Source of the DNA: [Clostridium] celerecrescens 18A
Lineage (GTDB): Bacteria > Bacillota > Clostridia > Lachnospirales > Lachnospiraceae
Assembly (NCBI RefSeq): GCF_002797975.1
Contig: NZ_PGET01000001.1
Coordinates: forward strand, 3,100,001-3,164,000
DNA: 64,000 nt
Direction: 5' to 3'
Part shown: in pieces, positions 32,241-41,359 of the stretch
How positions within the stretch are numbered: position 1 is the first letter of the stretch
Layout of the letters: each line of letters begins with the position of its first letter
Translations under genes and position numbers: made by a program
Notes under the pieces: generated by a model
Database searches by the model: none
What the model saw: the letters and a program-made list of their open reading frames with translations, nothing else
What the model was told of the DNA's origin: nothing

Positions 32241-34424
32241 CTATTTTGCTCCTGCCACTTTGTTTAAATGAATGTTTGATGCCTTTAGTTCCTTTGACGG
32301 CCTTACCAGCAGGTAAATGAATCCTGCAATCAGGGCAAAGGCAACAATAGTAAAGATTCCAAAAGTTCCTGTGAGAACCAGGGATCCAATCTGGAAAACG
32401 CAGAGGGATACTACATAAGCCAGAAGTGTCTGATATCCGACGGCAAACCAGAACCATCTGATATTGTTCATCTCTCTTTTGATGGCTCCCATAGCAGCAA
32501 AGCATGGGGCACAAAGAAGATTGAATATCAGAAAGGAATAAGCTGCCAAAGGAGTCATGCTGCTTGCAAGCGTTCCCCAGATTTCAGATCCATCTTCTGC
32601 AACTTCCGCAAAACCGAAGAGGATACCGAACGTACCAACTACGTTTTCTTTTGCAATCAGTCCGGTGATGGCTGCAACCGCAGATTTCCAGTCACCCCAG
32701 CCAAGAGGTGCGAAGATCCAGCTAATTGTGCCTCCAACTGCCGCAAGAATGCTGTGATCAAGTTCCAAAGCGTCTAACATCCTGAACTGGCCGTCAACCC
32801 AGCCGAAGTAGGAAGTAAACCAAACAAAGATAGTTGCTAAAAGAATAATGGTACCTGCTTTTTTAATAAAGGACCAGCCGCGTTCCCACATACTTCTTAA
32901 AATATTTCCAACGGTAGGCATATGGTAAGCCGGAAGCTCCATAACAAAAGGTGCCGGATCTCCTGCAAACATTTTTGTCTTCTTTAAAATAATTCCTGAG
33001 CAAACGATGGCTGCTATTCCTACAAAGTAAGCACTTGGAGCCACCCATGCTGCTCCGCCAAACAATGCACCTGCAATCAAAGCGATGATGGGAAGCTTTG
33101 CCCCGCAGGGAATAAAGGTAGTGGTCATGATCGTCATCTTACGGTCACGGTCATTTTCAATGGTACGGGAAGCCATAATTCCAGGCACACCGCAGCCGCT
33201 TCCGATTAACATCGGGATAAAAGACTTGCCGGAAAGACCAAACCGGCGGAAAATACGGTCCATGATGAAAGCAACTCTCGCCATGTAGCCGCAGGCCTCC
33301 AAAAACGCAAGGAAGATGAAAAGCACCAGCATCTGAGGTACGAAACCAAGAACAGCGCCGACACCGGCTACAATTCCGTCAAGAATCAGTCCCTGCAGCC
33401 AATCTGCACAGCCTACAGCAGTTAAAACGCCTTCTATAACAACCGGCACACCGGGAACTTCCAGGCCAAAGAAACTAAAGCCCTCTCCGAATACGCCGTC
33501 ATTGGCCCAATCAGTAGCCCAGGTTCCAACGGTTGTTACAGAAACATAATATACAAGAAACATAACCAGCGCAAAGATAGGCAGAGCCAGGAAGCGGTTT
33601 GTTACGATCCTGTCGATCTTATCAGAAATTGTCAGCTTTTCTACTTTATTACGGGTAAAACACTCATGGATAATGGATGAAATATAAACATAACGCTCAT
33701 TGGTGATGATGCTCTCGGTGTCGTCATCCATTTCTTTTTCGATCCGGGTGATTTCTTCGGATACATCCGGCACATGCTTCATCTGGGTCTGGATCTTATT
33801 ATCTTTTTCTAAAAGCTTGATGGCAAAGAAGCGCTTCTGCTCTTCCGGAATCTCATTCCCCAGCTTATCTTCGATAGAATCCAGAACAGACTCGACTTCT
33901 GGTGCGAATTTATGGACCGGAACCGTATTGTTTTTCAGATTAGCCAGGGCTACGGCCTTTTTTGCTGCTTCCTGGATGCCGGTTCCCTTTAATGCGGAAA
34001 TCTCCACGACGTCACAGCCCAGCTTCTGGCTCAACTTTTGGATATGTATCTTGTCTCCGTTTTTCTCAACAATATCCATCATGTTGACGGCCATGATCAC
34101 CGGAATCCCCAGTTCCATAAGCTGTGTGGACAAGTATAAATTTCGCTCAATATTGGTTCCGTCTACGATGTTCAAAATCGCATCCGGACGGTCAGTGATC
34201 AGATAATTTCTCGCTACCACCTCTTCCAGGGTATAGGGAGAAAGTGAATAAATGCCGGGAAGGTCCATGATGATCACATCCTTATGGCCTTTCAGCTTTC
34301 CTTCTTTCTTCTCTACTGTTACGCCCGGCCAGTTCCCCACAAACTGATTGGATCCCGTAAGCGCGTTAAACAGTGTTGTCTTTCCGCAGTTTGGATTACC
34401 TGCTAATGCAATCTTAATTGACAT
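32241..34424 (-). CDS. feoB: Ferrous iron transporter FeoB
   Basis: A 727-residue protein with an N-terminal G domain (GNPNCGKTTLFNALTGSNQF at residues about 8-27; switch GVTVEKKEG; G3 DLPGIYSL; G4 NMMD) and a C-terminal permease of about eight helices with two Gate repeats (IGSGCGVPGIMASRTIEND and the second LLCAPCFAAMGAI). It imports Fe2+. A candidate promoter and palindrome lie in the 70-bp gap after feoA. Part of a feoA-feoA-feoB-peptide-fur locus. Confidence 0.97.
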   Translation of the reverse strand: MSIKIALAGNPNCGKTTLFNALTGSNQFVGNWPGVTVEKKEGKLKGHKDVIIMDLPGIYSLSPYTLEEVVARNYLITDRPDAILNIVDGTNIERNLYLSTQLMELGIPVIMAVNMMDIVEKNGDKIHIQKLSQKLGCDVVEISALKGTGIQEAAKKAVALANLKNNTVPVHKFAPEVESVLDSIEDKLGNEIPEEQKRFFAIKLLEKDNKIQTQMKHVPDVSEEITRIEKEMDDDTESIITNERYVYISSIIHECFTRNKVEKLTISDKIDRIVTNRFLALPIFALVMFLVYYVSVTTVGTWATDWANDGVFGEGFSFFGLEVPGVPVVIEGVLTAVGCADWLQGLILDGIVAGVGAVLGFVPQMLVLFIFLAFLEACGYMARVAFIMDRIFRRFGLSGKSFIPMLIGSGCGVPGIMASRTIENDRDRKMTIMTTTFIPCGAKLPIIALIAGALFGGAAWVAPSAYFVGIAAIVCSGIILKKTKMFAGDPAPFVMELPAYHMPTVGNILRSMWERGWSFIKKAGTIILLATIFVWFTSYFGWVDGQFRMLDALELDHSILAAVGGTISWIFAPLGWGDWKSAVAAITGLIAKENVVGTFGILFGFAEVAEDGSEIWGTLASSMTPLAAYSFLIFNLLCAPCFAAMGAIKREMNNIRWFWFAVGYQTLLAYVVSLCVFQIGSLVLTGTFGIFTIVAFALIAGFIYLLVRPSKELKASNIHLNKVAGAK

Positions 34425-34466
34425 ACTCTACCTCTTTCTGCCTGTCAGCACCTGATTTATCAGATA

Positions 34467-34480
34467 TTAGTCTAAACTAA
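34467..34480. promoter_or_regulatory. Operator-like palindrome TTAGT-CTAA-ACTAA before feoB
   Basis: TTAGTCTAAACTAA, arms TTAGT/ACTAA perfect, 43-56 bp before the feoB start. It matches the palindrome at the feo promoter (35078-35091). A weak -35/-10 pair (TTGCAA, 16 bp, TAATAT) overlaps it, so feoB may have its own promoter. Confidence 0.6.
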
Positions 34481-34494
34481 CTTATTTGCAAAAA

Positions 34495-34713
34495 TTACTC
34501 TACAAGAATCATTTCCGCATCCGCTTTCCGCAGGGATAATTCATATCCTCTTACCGTCACTTCAACCGGATCCCCAAGGGGAGCAACTTTTCTCACGTAA
34601 ATGTCAACACCTTTTGTGATTCCCATATCCATGATCCGCCTCTTGACCGGTCCTTCCCCGGTAAGCTTTGTTACCTTAACTGTTTTTCCGCATGGAATTT
34701 CCTTTAATGTCAT
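34495..34713 (-). CDS. feoA: FeoA-domain protein 2
   Basis: A 72-residue SH3-like FeoA protein: PCGKTVKVTKLTGEGPVKRR, MDMGITKGVDIYVRKVAPLG, then VTVRGYELSLRKADAEMILV, the full family pattern. FeoA assists FeoB. The ATG has GGAGGAAGAC. It follows the first feoA by 15 bp. Confidence 0.93.
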   Translation of the reverse strand: MTLKEIPCGKTVKVTKLTGEGPVKRRIMDMGITKGVDIYVRKVAPLGDPVEVTVRGYELSLRKADAEMILVE

Positions 34714-34728
34714 TGTCTTCCTCCCTCT

Positions 34729-34944
34729 CTATTCCACCAGAATCTTATTGGCCATATCTTTGCCGATAGCCACTCTGGAATCCTTAACATTCACAATCAT
34801 ATTTCCGCCCATTTCAGAAACAACCGTCACAACTCCTCCGGACACAAAGCCCAGATTCTCTAAAAAGCGTCTTGTTTCCTCCTTACCGCCTACCTTGCGG
34901 ATCACATTCGGTTCGCCTGTTCTCACCATTGTCAGAGGCATCAT
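34729..34944 (-). CDS. FeoA-domain protein 1
   Basis: A 71-residue FeoA-like protein, first gene of the locus. The pattern is shorter and partly changed: KEETRRFLENLGFVSGGVV, then VVSEMGGNMIVNVKDSRVAI. The start has no strong ribosome site (AGAAG only, with four ATGs close together), so exact initiation is uncertain. Two FeoA proteins with one FeoB are common in clostridia and may form a heteromer. Confidence 0.85.
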   Translation of the reverse strand: MMPLTMVRTGEPNVIRKVGGKEETRRFLENLGFVSGGVVTVVSEMGGNMIVNVKDSRVAIGKDMANKILVE

Positions 34945-35051
34945 CCATCATCTTCTTTCTTTTTCATATTGCCCTTGTATTTGGGACAGGGGCCAGTTCC
35001 CCAATGCGGGACGTAAAGGTGTATCTATGAAATGTTTTTTAATATTATTAA

Positions 35052-35066
35052 TGAGAATCATTCCCA
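35052..35066. promoter_or_regulatory. Fur-box-like palindrome before feo operon
   Basis: TGAGAATCATTCCCA is a 7-1-7 inverted repeat with one mismatch, close to the Fur consensus TGATAAT-N-ATTATCA. It lies just downstream of the expected start of feo transcription. Confidence 0.6.
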
Positions 35067-35077
35067 TTACGCAATAG

Positions 35078-35108
35078 TTAGTATACACTAACGCAGGGCA
35101 GTTGTCAA
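35078..35108 (-). promoter_or_regulatory. feo promoter covered by a TTAGT/ACTAA palindrome
   Basis: On the minus strand TTGACA (35103-35108), exactly 17 bp, TATACT (35080-35085). The palindrome TTAGTATACACTAA (35078-35091) covers the -10 box, an ideal repressor site. Confidence 0.8.
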
Positions 35109-35145
35109 GATTTTTGTAAAATCTTTTTGTCCATCATAAAAGAAA

Positions 35146-35182
35146 AGCTGCAGCAAAATAACAAAACCATTTTGCTGCAGCT
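35146..35182 (-). terminator. Terminator of the M13 peptidase gene
   Basis: Perfect 14-bp stem (35146-35159 with 35169-35182, AGCTGCAGCAAAAT) followed on the minus strand by TTTTCTTTTAT, 15 bp after the stop. Confidence 0.9.
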
Positions 35183-35196
35183 CCTCTTATATTGTT

Positions 35197-37257
35197 TTAC
35201 CAGATTTTCACTCGCTTTTGGGGCGCCACGTACATGGCATCTCCCTCCTTTATTTCCGGATAAGCTTTATAAAAAGCGTCGGTAGCGCTAAGCACTGCAT
35301 TAACCCTCACCTTAGCTGGAGAATGAACATCCGTGTTTAGCCTCCTGATCATGCTCTCCGGCGTATATTTCGCTGCCCATATGGTTGCAAACTGCTCAAA
35401 AACCAGTTTTAGGCTCTCTGCATCATCACCCACAATGGAGGTGATGCAGGCCATGGAGCCGAGATCCGCGATATTCTCATTTAAAGTCTGTGTTCCGTTT
35501 ACGTGACGTCCTTTATAACCTTCCTGCCCTTCATAGTAGGCCACCACCTGGTCCGCCAGCTGCCGGAATTTGGCTCTGTCCTCATTGGTCCACCATACAT
35601 GATAATTTCCATTTTCGTCATAAAGAGAACCGGAGGAATCAAAGGCATGGCTGACTTCATGGGCAATGACCGTTCCGATCCCTCCCAGATTTGACGCATA
35701 ATCCTTGTCAGCATCATAGAAAGGAGCCTGCAATATGGCGGCCGGGAATACGATTTCATTTCCAGTAGGGTTATAATAGGCATTCACCGTCTGAGGCGTC
35801 ATGCCCCATTCCGCTTTATCCACCGGTTTACGGACCTTTTCCCTGTTCACAGCATTTTGAGCCTTTGTGAGGGAAATGACATTATTGATTAAGTTCCCCC
35901 CTTTTTCAACTGGTGTAATGGTGGCTTTTACATAATCATTGGGCCATTTATCCGGATATCCGATCTTAAGGGTCATGTTATCCAGTTTTTTAATTGCAGC
36001 TGACTTTGTTTCTTCTCCCATCCAGTCAAGGCCCATAATCTGCTTTTTATAATTCTCAAGGATATGGCGTACCATCTCTTCAATGGCCGTCTTATCTTCT
36101 TTCGAAAAACGCTTTTCCACATATAGCCTGCCGAACTCAAACCCAAGCATATTCTGGGTCCTTTCACTGGCCAGCTTCTGGTCTGTCTTTCTTTCCTTAA
36201 TTCCATTCTGGGTATTATTCCAGTCCTGATAATTATCTCTGATTTCAGGAGTAAGATATGGTGCAAAATCATTCACCAGGCAGAATATGGAATAATTCTT
36301 TAAAACAGGGAGATGATTGTTTGTCAGGTACTTACCGATTTTTTCCATCTGCGTCTTCTGGGTTACTATTAAGGTATCAACATCGGTCAGTCCGGCTGAC
36401 GAAAGATAAGAGTCGGCTGCCCCTTCCGGAAGCAAACCCTTTATATCCTTCATGGAATAGGGGTTGTATATGATATCAGGGTCATTTTGCTGGCTTAAGG
36501 GAAGGGCACCTGCGGCCAGATCCTTCTGGAGTGCCATGAGATCAGCAGCAGCCTTCTCTGCCTCCACACGGCTCATGCCCGTATATTCCAGGGTACTTCT
36601 AATATAATCCTGGTACTGGTCCATCAGTTTTGCCTGGGTCTTATCCTCAAGCGTTTCCTTTCCCGGCCCCAGGTCCGCCCCATCCACATACAGGGCGTAC
36701 CGGCTGGAATCCTTCATATCTTCCATCCACTGTACCGTAAGAATGCTGTTTACTCCAAGATCACCATAGATGTTTCCTACTGCTTTTAGATATTCATCAA
36801 TGTCCGAGGCATTCCTTAATTTATCCAGATAGGGCTTAAGCTGACCAAATCCCGCTTTTTCCCGCCCTTTCATATCCAGGGCTGTTAAATACAAGTCCGC
36901 AATTTTCTGCTCCAGGGAACCTGGCTTTGCCTGTTTCCGGTTTTTTACAGCGTCTTCCAATACCCCTTCAAGAACATCATAGGAGTCCTTTTCCAGCTGA
37001 TAAAAATAACTCCATCCGCTGGAATCCTTTGGTATTTCCACCTGGTCCAGAATTTGCTGGTCCACATAATCATAATAGTCATCCTCCAGCCGCACGGCCT
37101 CTGACTCATCCGCTGCAGCACTTCCCGCTTCTCCCTGAACGTTAACCGGCTGGGCTGCTGTCTGCTCCGGAGGTGTCTCCATCTTCTTCCGGCACCCGGT
37201 CAGGAGAAGAGACAGCATAAGAACGGCTGCCAGACAGAACTTGATCCTGTTTTTCAT
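35197..37257 (-). CDS. M13-family (neprilysin/PepO-like) metallopeptidase lipoprotein
   Basis: About 686 residues. It has a lipoprotein signal ending LLLTGC, so the enzyme is anchored outside the membrane. The M13 zinc motif is intact (VIAHEVSHAFDSSG) with the third ligand in ENIADLGS, and NAYYNPTGNEIVFPAAILQ and the closing DVHSPAKVRVNA are family marks. It degrades short peptides. ATG 37257 has GAGG six bases upstream; GTG 37269 is possible but lacks one. Single gene. Confidence 0.93.
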   Translation of the reverse strand: MKNRIKFCLAAVLMLSLLLTGCRKKMETPPEQTAAQPVNVQGEAGSAAADESEAVRLEDDYYDYVDQQILDQVEIPKDSSGWSYFYQLEKDSYDVLEGVLEDAVKNRKQAKPGSLEQKIADLYLTALDMKGREKAGFGQLKPYLDKLRNASDIDEYLKAVGNIYGDLGVNSILTVQWMEDMKDSSRYALYVDGADLGPGKETLEDKTQAKLMDQYQDYIRSTLEYTGMSRVEAEKAAADLMALQKDLAAGALPLSQQNDPDIIYNPYSMKDIKGLLPEGAADSYLSSAGLTDVDTLIVTQKTQMEKIGKYLTNNHLPVLKNYSIFCLVNDFAPYLTPEIRDNYQDWNNTQNGIKERKTDQKLASERTQNMLGFEFGRLYVEKRFSKEDKTAIEEMVRHILENYKKQIMGLDWMGEETKSAAIKKLDNMTLKIGYPDKWPNDYVKATITPVEKGGNLINNVISLTKAQNAVNREKVRKPVDKAEWGMTPQTVNAYYNPTGNEIVFPAAILQAPFYDADKDYASNLGGIGTVIAHEVSHAFDSSGSLYDENGNYHVWWTNEDRAKFRQLADQVVAYYEGQEGYKGRHVNGTQTLNENIADLGSMACITSIVGDDAESLKLVFEQFATIWAAKYTPESMIRRLNTDVHSPAKVRVNAVLSATDAFYKAYPEIKEGDAMYVAPQKRVKIW

Positions 37258-37297
37258 ATTGTACCTCACTTCTTTCTACAGGTTTTTTTGCACTAAA

Positions 37298-37323
37298 AAG
37301 GAAGTGGATCTCTCCACTTCCTT
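37298..37323 (-). terminator. Terminator between S1 gene region and M13 gene
   Basis: Perfect 11-bp stem (37298-37308 with 37313-37323, loop TCTC), followed on the minus strand by TTTTAGTG. It lies 23 bp after the S1 gene stop. Confidence 0.85.
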
Positions 37324-37346
37324 ATAAGTTCTATCTTCTATTATGC

Positions 37347-38444
37347 TTAAACTTCGTCAGAATATACTGCTCCGTCGTCTGCAGCCTCATCCTGTGACTG
37401 AAGTACTTTAATGCTTAAACTGATTTTCTTTTCGCCTTCGTTGAAATCAACCACTCTGGCTTCGATTTCCTGGCCGATTGCCAAAACATCAGCAGGTTTA
37501 TCCACATGCTCCTTGGAGATCTGGGATACGTGAAGCAGTGCATCTACGCCTGGCTCCAGCTCAACAAATGCGCCGAAATCCGTCATACGTGCAACTCTTC
37601 CGCTTACTACGTTGCCTACTGCATATTTTGTAGAAGCATCCTTCCACGGATTTGTCTCCGGGAACTTTAAGCTGAGGGCGATCTTATCACCGTTGATATC
37701 CTTAACCAGGACTTTGATTTTCTCTCCTGCCTTGAAAGCTTTCTTCGGGCTCTCTACTCTGCCCCAGCTCATCTCGGAAATATGAAGCAGACCGTCAGCA
37801 CCGCCAAGATCAATAAATGCACCAAAATCGGTTACATTCTTGATGGTACCTTCTACCACATCACCTGTATGGATTCTATCAAATAATTCCTTCTGCAGTT
37901 CAGCTCTTCTTGCTACCATGATCTGCTTTCTGTCGCCGATGATTCTTCTTCTCTTAGGGTTGAATTCGGTAATGACAAATTCAATCTCCTTATCTGCATA
38001 CTTGGATAAATCCTTCTCATAGCTATCGGATACCAGGCTTGCAGGAATGAAGACTCTTGCTCCCTCTACAACCACACTTAAACCACCGTCAAGTACCTGC
38101 GCAACCTTTGCAATAAGTACTTCGTGGTTTTCAAATGCTTCTTCTAATCTCTTATTGCCTCTGTCTGCTGCCAATCTCTTGTAAGACAGGGCTACCTGGC
38201 CTTCGCCATCGTTTACCTTGATGACTTTGGCTTCCATCTCTTCACCAACCTGTACAACCGTTGTAAGATCTAAATTCTGGTCATCCGTGTACTCGCTACG
38301 CGGAATGATGCCGTCGGACTTGTAACCTATATTCAAGACGATTTCATCTTCCTTTACGTCGATGACTTTACCAGTGACGATCTCTCCTGTACGTATAGTT
38401 TTCAATGATTCTTCTAACATTTGTTCAAAACTTAACTCTGACAT
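37347..38444 (-). CDS. rpsA: S1 RNA-binding domain protein (ribosomal protein S1-like)
   Basis: A 365-residue protein with four S1 (OB-fold) domains, at about 15-85, 100-170, 185-255 and 270-345. Domains 3 and 4 carry the classical [20 protein letters not shown] and [20 protein letters not shown]. Bacterial S1 helps mRNA binding to the ribosome, though low-GC Firmicutes often lack the full six-domain form. The ATG has AGGAGG nine bases upstream, inside the end of ispH, with a 20-bp overlap. In many relatives ispH and S1 are one fused gene; here they are two. Confidence 0.92.
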   Translation of the reverse strand: MSELSFEQMLEESLKTIRTGEIVTGKVIDVKEDEIVLNIGYKSDGIIPRSEYTDDQNLDLTTVVQVGEEMEAKVIKVNDGEGQVALSYKRLAADRGNKRLEEAFENHEVLIAKVAQVLDGGLSVVVEGARVFIPASLVSDSYEKDLSKYADKEIEFVITEFNPKRRRIIGDRKQIMVARRAELQKELFDRIHTGDVVEGTIKNVTDFGAFIDLGGADGLLHISEMSWGRVESPKKAFKAGEKIKVLVKDINGDKIALSLKFPETNPWKDASTKYAVGNVVSGRVARMTDFGAFVELEPGVDALLHVSQISKEHVDKPADVLAIGQEIEARVVDFNEGEKKISLSIKVLQSQDEAADDGAVYSDEV

Positions 38445-39276
38445 TAGTATGAACCTCCTCGATAATATAATTCGGGGTTGAAGCCCCGGCTGTAATACCT
38501 ACGCTGCGCACAGAATTTCCACAATCAGGATCTAAATCACCTAGTGTCTGGATATAGTAAGTGTTCTTACATTCCCTTCGGCATATGTCGTACAGCTTCT
38601 GGGTATTGGAACTACTTTTTCCGCCTATAACAATCATGGCATCCACTTCTGAAGCTATCCGCTTTGCTTCCACCTGTCTTTCCTGTGTTGCATTGCAAAT
38701 CGTATTTAAAACAAGTATATCATACCGCGTTTCAGAAATTTTTTCAACTAAATCTTGAAATTTATTGTAATTAAATGTCGTCTGTGATACAATACACAGC
38801 TTTTCCCCTTCCGTTAGAGGTAATCTTTCCACTTGCTCGGGTGTTTCCACCACTAAAGTATTGTCATTTCCCCAGCCTTTAATACCTTCCACCTCCGGAT
38901 GGGATTCATTCCCGATGATAAGAAGCCGCCTTCCTGCCTGATTTTGCTCCTCGGCAATCCTGTGGATCTTCTTCACATAGGGACAGGTTGCGTCTACAAT
39001 CTCGATTCCGTTTCGCTCCATGATCTCATAAATCCGCTTCCCTACACCATGGGACCTTATGACAACGACTGCGTCCCTGACCTTCTCAAGCTCCTCTTCC
39101 GAATGAATGACCTTTACTCCCTTTTCCTCTAAATCACGTACCACTTCCTCGTTATGGATGATGGGGCCATAGGTATAGATTGGTTTGTCATCTCGTTTCA
39201 GCTGTTCATAAACCTGTTCCACCGCCCGCTTTACTCCAAAGCAATACCCGGCGGATTTGGCAACAATCACTTCCAT
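38425..39276 (-). CDS. ispH: 4-hydroxy-3-methylbut-2-enyl diphosphate reductase
   Basis: A 283-residue enzyme, last step of the MEP isoprenoid pathway (HMBPP to IPP and DMAPP). The three cysteines that bind the iron-sulfur cluster are C12 (GYCFGV), C98 (DATCPYV) and C194 (NTICNATQ), with VIRSHGVG for substrate binding. SD AAGGAGGGAAC before the ATG. It overlaps cmk by 10 bp upstream and the S1 gene by 20 bp downstream, a tightly coupled cluster. Confidence 0.97.
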   Translation of the reverse strand: MEVIVAKSAGYCFGVKRAVEQVYEQLKRDDKPIYTYGPIIHNEEVVRDLEEKGVKVIHSEEELEKVRDAVVVIRSHGVGKRIYEIMERNGIEIVDATCPYVKKIHRIAEEQNQAGRRLLIIGNESHPEVEGIKGWGNDNTLVVETPEQVERLPLTEGEKLCIVSQTTFNYNKFQDLVEKISETRYDILVLNTICNATQERQVEAKRIASEVDAMIVIGGKSSSNTQKLYDICRRECKNTYYIQTLGDLDPDCGNSVRSVGITAGASTPNYIIEEVHTNVRVKF

Positions 39277-39962
39277 AGGTTCCCTCCTTCTGCTTTTCTT
39301 TCCTGAAAAAGTGCAAGAATCCTGTCCACTACCTGAGGAATGGTCATGGAGGAAGAATCCAAAAGGACTGCATCCTCTGCCTGCTTAAGGGGAGAATTCT
39401 CCCGGTTCATATCCCGGTAATCCCGTTCAATGATATCCTTTTCTATGTCATTAAGGCTGCATTCTTCTCCCTTTGCCTTAAGCTCCTCATACCGCCTTCT
39501 CGCCCGGACCAGGCTGTTTGCCGTTAAATAGATCTTTAAGTCCGCCTCCGGAAGCACACAGGTTCCGATATCCCGGCCATCCATAATGACATTTTCTTCT
39601 AAGGCCAGATTCTGCTGAAGCTCCACCAGTTTATTTCGCACCGGCATGTAAACGGAGACCGCAGATGCCATGGCGCTGACCTCCTCTGTGCGGATCAGTC
39701 CAGAAACGTTTTCTCCGTTTAAGATCACCTGCTGCATCCCGTCCTCATAGGAAATGGTGACCTTCACCTCTCCGGCCGACTTTGAAATCGCTTCCTCATC
39801 ACCTGCCGGTATCCCATTCCTTAAAAAATGCAGTGCCATAGCCCGGTACATAGCTCCCGTATCCACGTAAACAAAATGAAGCTTTTCTGCAACAGACCTT
39901 GCAATGGTGCTCTTTCCTGCCCCGGCCGGTCCGTCGATGGCTATATTATAAACTTTTTTCAT
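39267..39962 (-). CDS. cmk: Cytidylate kinase
   Basis: About 231 residues; phosphorylates CMP and dCMP. The P-loop IAIDGPAGAGKSTIAR is near the start, then FVYVDTGAMYRA, MDGRDIGTCVLPEADLKIYL and RDYRDMNRENSPL, all family motifs. I start at ATG 39962, whose ATGA overlaps the stop of the FAD-oxidoreductase gene by four bases; the longer frame to 40004 has no support. Confidence 0.96.
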   Translation of the reverse strand: MKKVYNIAIDGPAGAGKSTIARSVAEKLHFVYVDTGAMYRAMALHFLRNGIPAGDEEAISKSAGEVKVTISYEDGMQQVILNGENVSGLIRTEEVSAMASAVSVYMPVRNKLVELQQNLALEENVIMDGRDIGTCVLPEADLKIYLTANSLVRARRRYEELKAKGEECSLNDIEKDIIERDYRDMNRENSPLKQAEDAVLLDSSSMTIPQVVDRILALFQERKAEGGNLWK

Positions 39963-41215
39963 CCTTTGAATTTCTCCTCTCCGGCAGCACTTCCGGCCGC
40001 CCATCCCGTAGACCAGGCGATTTGTAAATTAAAGCCTCCGGTCACTGCATCTAAATCCAGCACTTCTCCGGCGAAATAAAGGCCGGGAAGAAGCTTGGAT
40101 TCCAGGGTGGAAGGGTTAACCTCCTTAACAGATACACCGCCCTGGGTGATGATTGCTTCATTGTAGCCCCGAAGTCCTGTAAGCGTCAGAAGAAAGCCTT
40201 TGGTTGTTCGGACAAGACGCTGGCGTTCTTCCCTTGTAATCTCATTGACTTTCTTATCCGGCGGGATTTTGCTTCTATCCACCATGACCGGCACAAGCTT
40301 GGAAGGATACAAATGATCCAGGGAATTCTTAAACTGCTTGTTTGCGGCCTCTTCAAAATCCCGCAGAATCCTGGTGTCAAGTTGTTCATCGGTAAGAGCC
40401 GGCTTTAAGTCAATGGAAAGAGTCAGAGGCCCTTTCTTCAGTTCCTTTACCGCATAGCTGCTGGCGCTTAAAAGTACCGGACCGCTGACCCCGTAATGGG
40501 TAAACAGCATTTCCCCGAATTCCTTATAAACCACCTTTTTTCCGTTTAATATGGATGCCTCCACATTGCGCAGGGATAAGCCCTGCAGCTCCTTTACCAC
40601 CGGCTCCTCTGCCACAAAGGGAACCAGGGCGGGAGAAAGAGGGGTAACCCTATGACCTGCTTCTTTTGCCAACTCATAACTGTCTCCTGTGGAGCCGGTG
40701 GCCTGATAGGACAATCCGCCGCAGGCTACGATCACGGAATCTCCGTACACCTTTGCCTTTTTCCCGACCTCTTTTATTACCAGCCCTAAAAGGGCGCCAT
40801 CCTCTATCAAAAGATTCTCCACCTGGGTTTTGTAATGGATGGAGACTCCAAGATCTAAAAGCCTTTTTGTAAGGGCCTTAATTACATCCGATGACTTATC
40901 AGAAGCCGGAAACACCCGGTTGCCCCGCTCTGTCTTTAAGGGACAGCCAAGATCTTCTAACAGGTCCATCATCTCAAAATTGGTAAAGCCGTAAAAGCTG
41001 CTGTAAAGGAATTTGGCATTGGTTACTACGTTTCCGAACAGCTCCTCTGTATCACAGGCATTGGTCACATTGCAGCGTCCCTTGCCGGTGATATATACCT
41101 TCTTTCCAAGTTTTTCATTTTTCTCAAAAATGTGGACGGTACCGCCCTTCATGGCTGCTGCTATTCCAGCCAGCATCCCTGCAGCGCCACCGCCCACGAT
41201 TAAAACCGTATTCAT
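39959..41215 (-). CDS. FAD-dependent oxidoreductase, HI0933/BaiN-like family
   Basis: A 418-residue flavoprotein. N-terminal dinucleotide fold VLIVGGGAAGMLAGIAAAMK, then KKVYITGKGRCNVTNACD, and a C-terminal YFAGEVLDLDAVTGGFNLQI, all diagnostic of the YtfP/HI0933 family. In gut clostridia a member (BaiN) is implicated in bile-acid dehydroxylation, but most are uncharacterised and often sit next to cmk, as here. SD AGAGGA. Heads a four-gene overlapping operon with cmk, ispH and S1. Confidence 0.92.
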   Translation of the reverse strand: MNTVLIVGGGAAGMLAGIAAAMKGGTVHIFEKNEKLGKKVYITGKGRCNVTNACDTEELFGNVVTNAKFLYSSFYGFTNFEMMDLLEDLGCPLKTERGNRVFPASDKSSDVIKALTKRLLDLGVSIHYKTQVENLLIEDGALLGLVIKEVGKKAKVYGDSVIVACGGLSYQATGSTGDSYELAKEAGHRVTPLSPALVPFVAEEPVVKELQGLSLRNVEASILNGKKVVYKEFGEMLFTHYGVSGPVLLSASSYAVKELKKGPLTLSIDLKPALTDEQLDTRILRDFEEAANKQFKNSLDHLYPSKLVPVMVDRSKIPPDKKVNEITREERQRLVRTTKGFLLTLTGLRGYNEAIITQGGVSVKEVNPSTLESKLLPGLYFAGEVLDLDAVTGGFNLQIAWSTGWAAGSAAGEEKFKG

Positions 41216-41359
41216 GCCTGTTCCTCTTTCTATCCCTGGATGGGATTTCCTCTTTTGCCCACGCTAATTGGGCATTAAGGAATAACCTACAGGGTATTTT
41301 CTCCTGCTTTCGATTACTATTTTTCTACTTTACACGAAAAAGAGCGAAAAAACAAGCGG

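Noticed and set aside
32194..32514. Cys-rich 106-residue minus-strand frame
   Set aside because: Lies inside feoB in another frame; the real Cys-rich peptide is at 32045-32182.
38425..38444. Frameshift or sequencing error splitting an ispH-S1 fusion
   Set aside because: The S1 gene has its own AGGAGG and ATG at good spacing, so two genes are a simpler reading.
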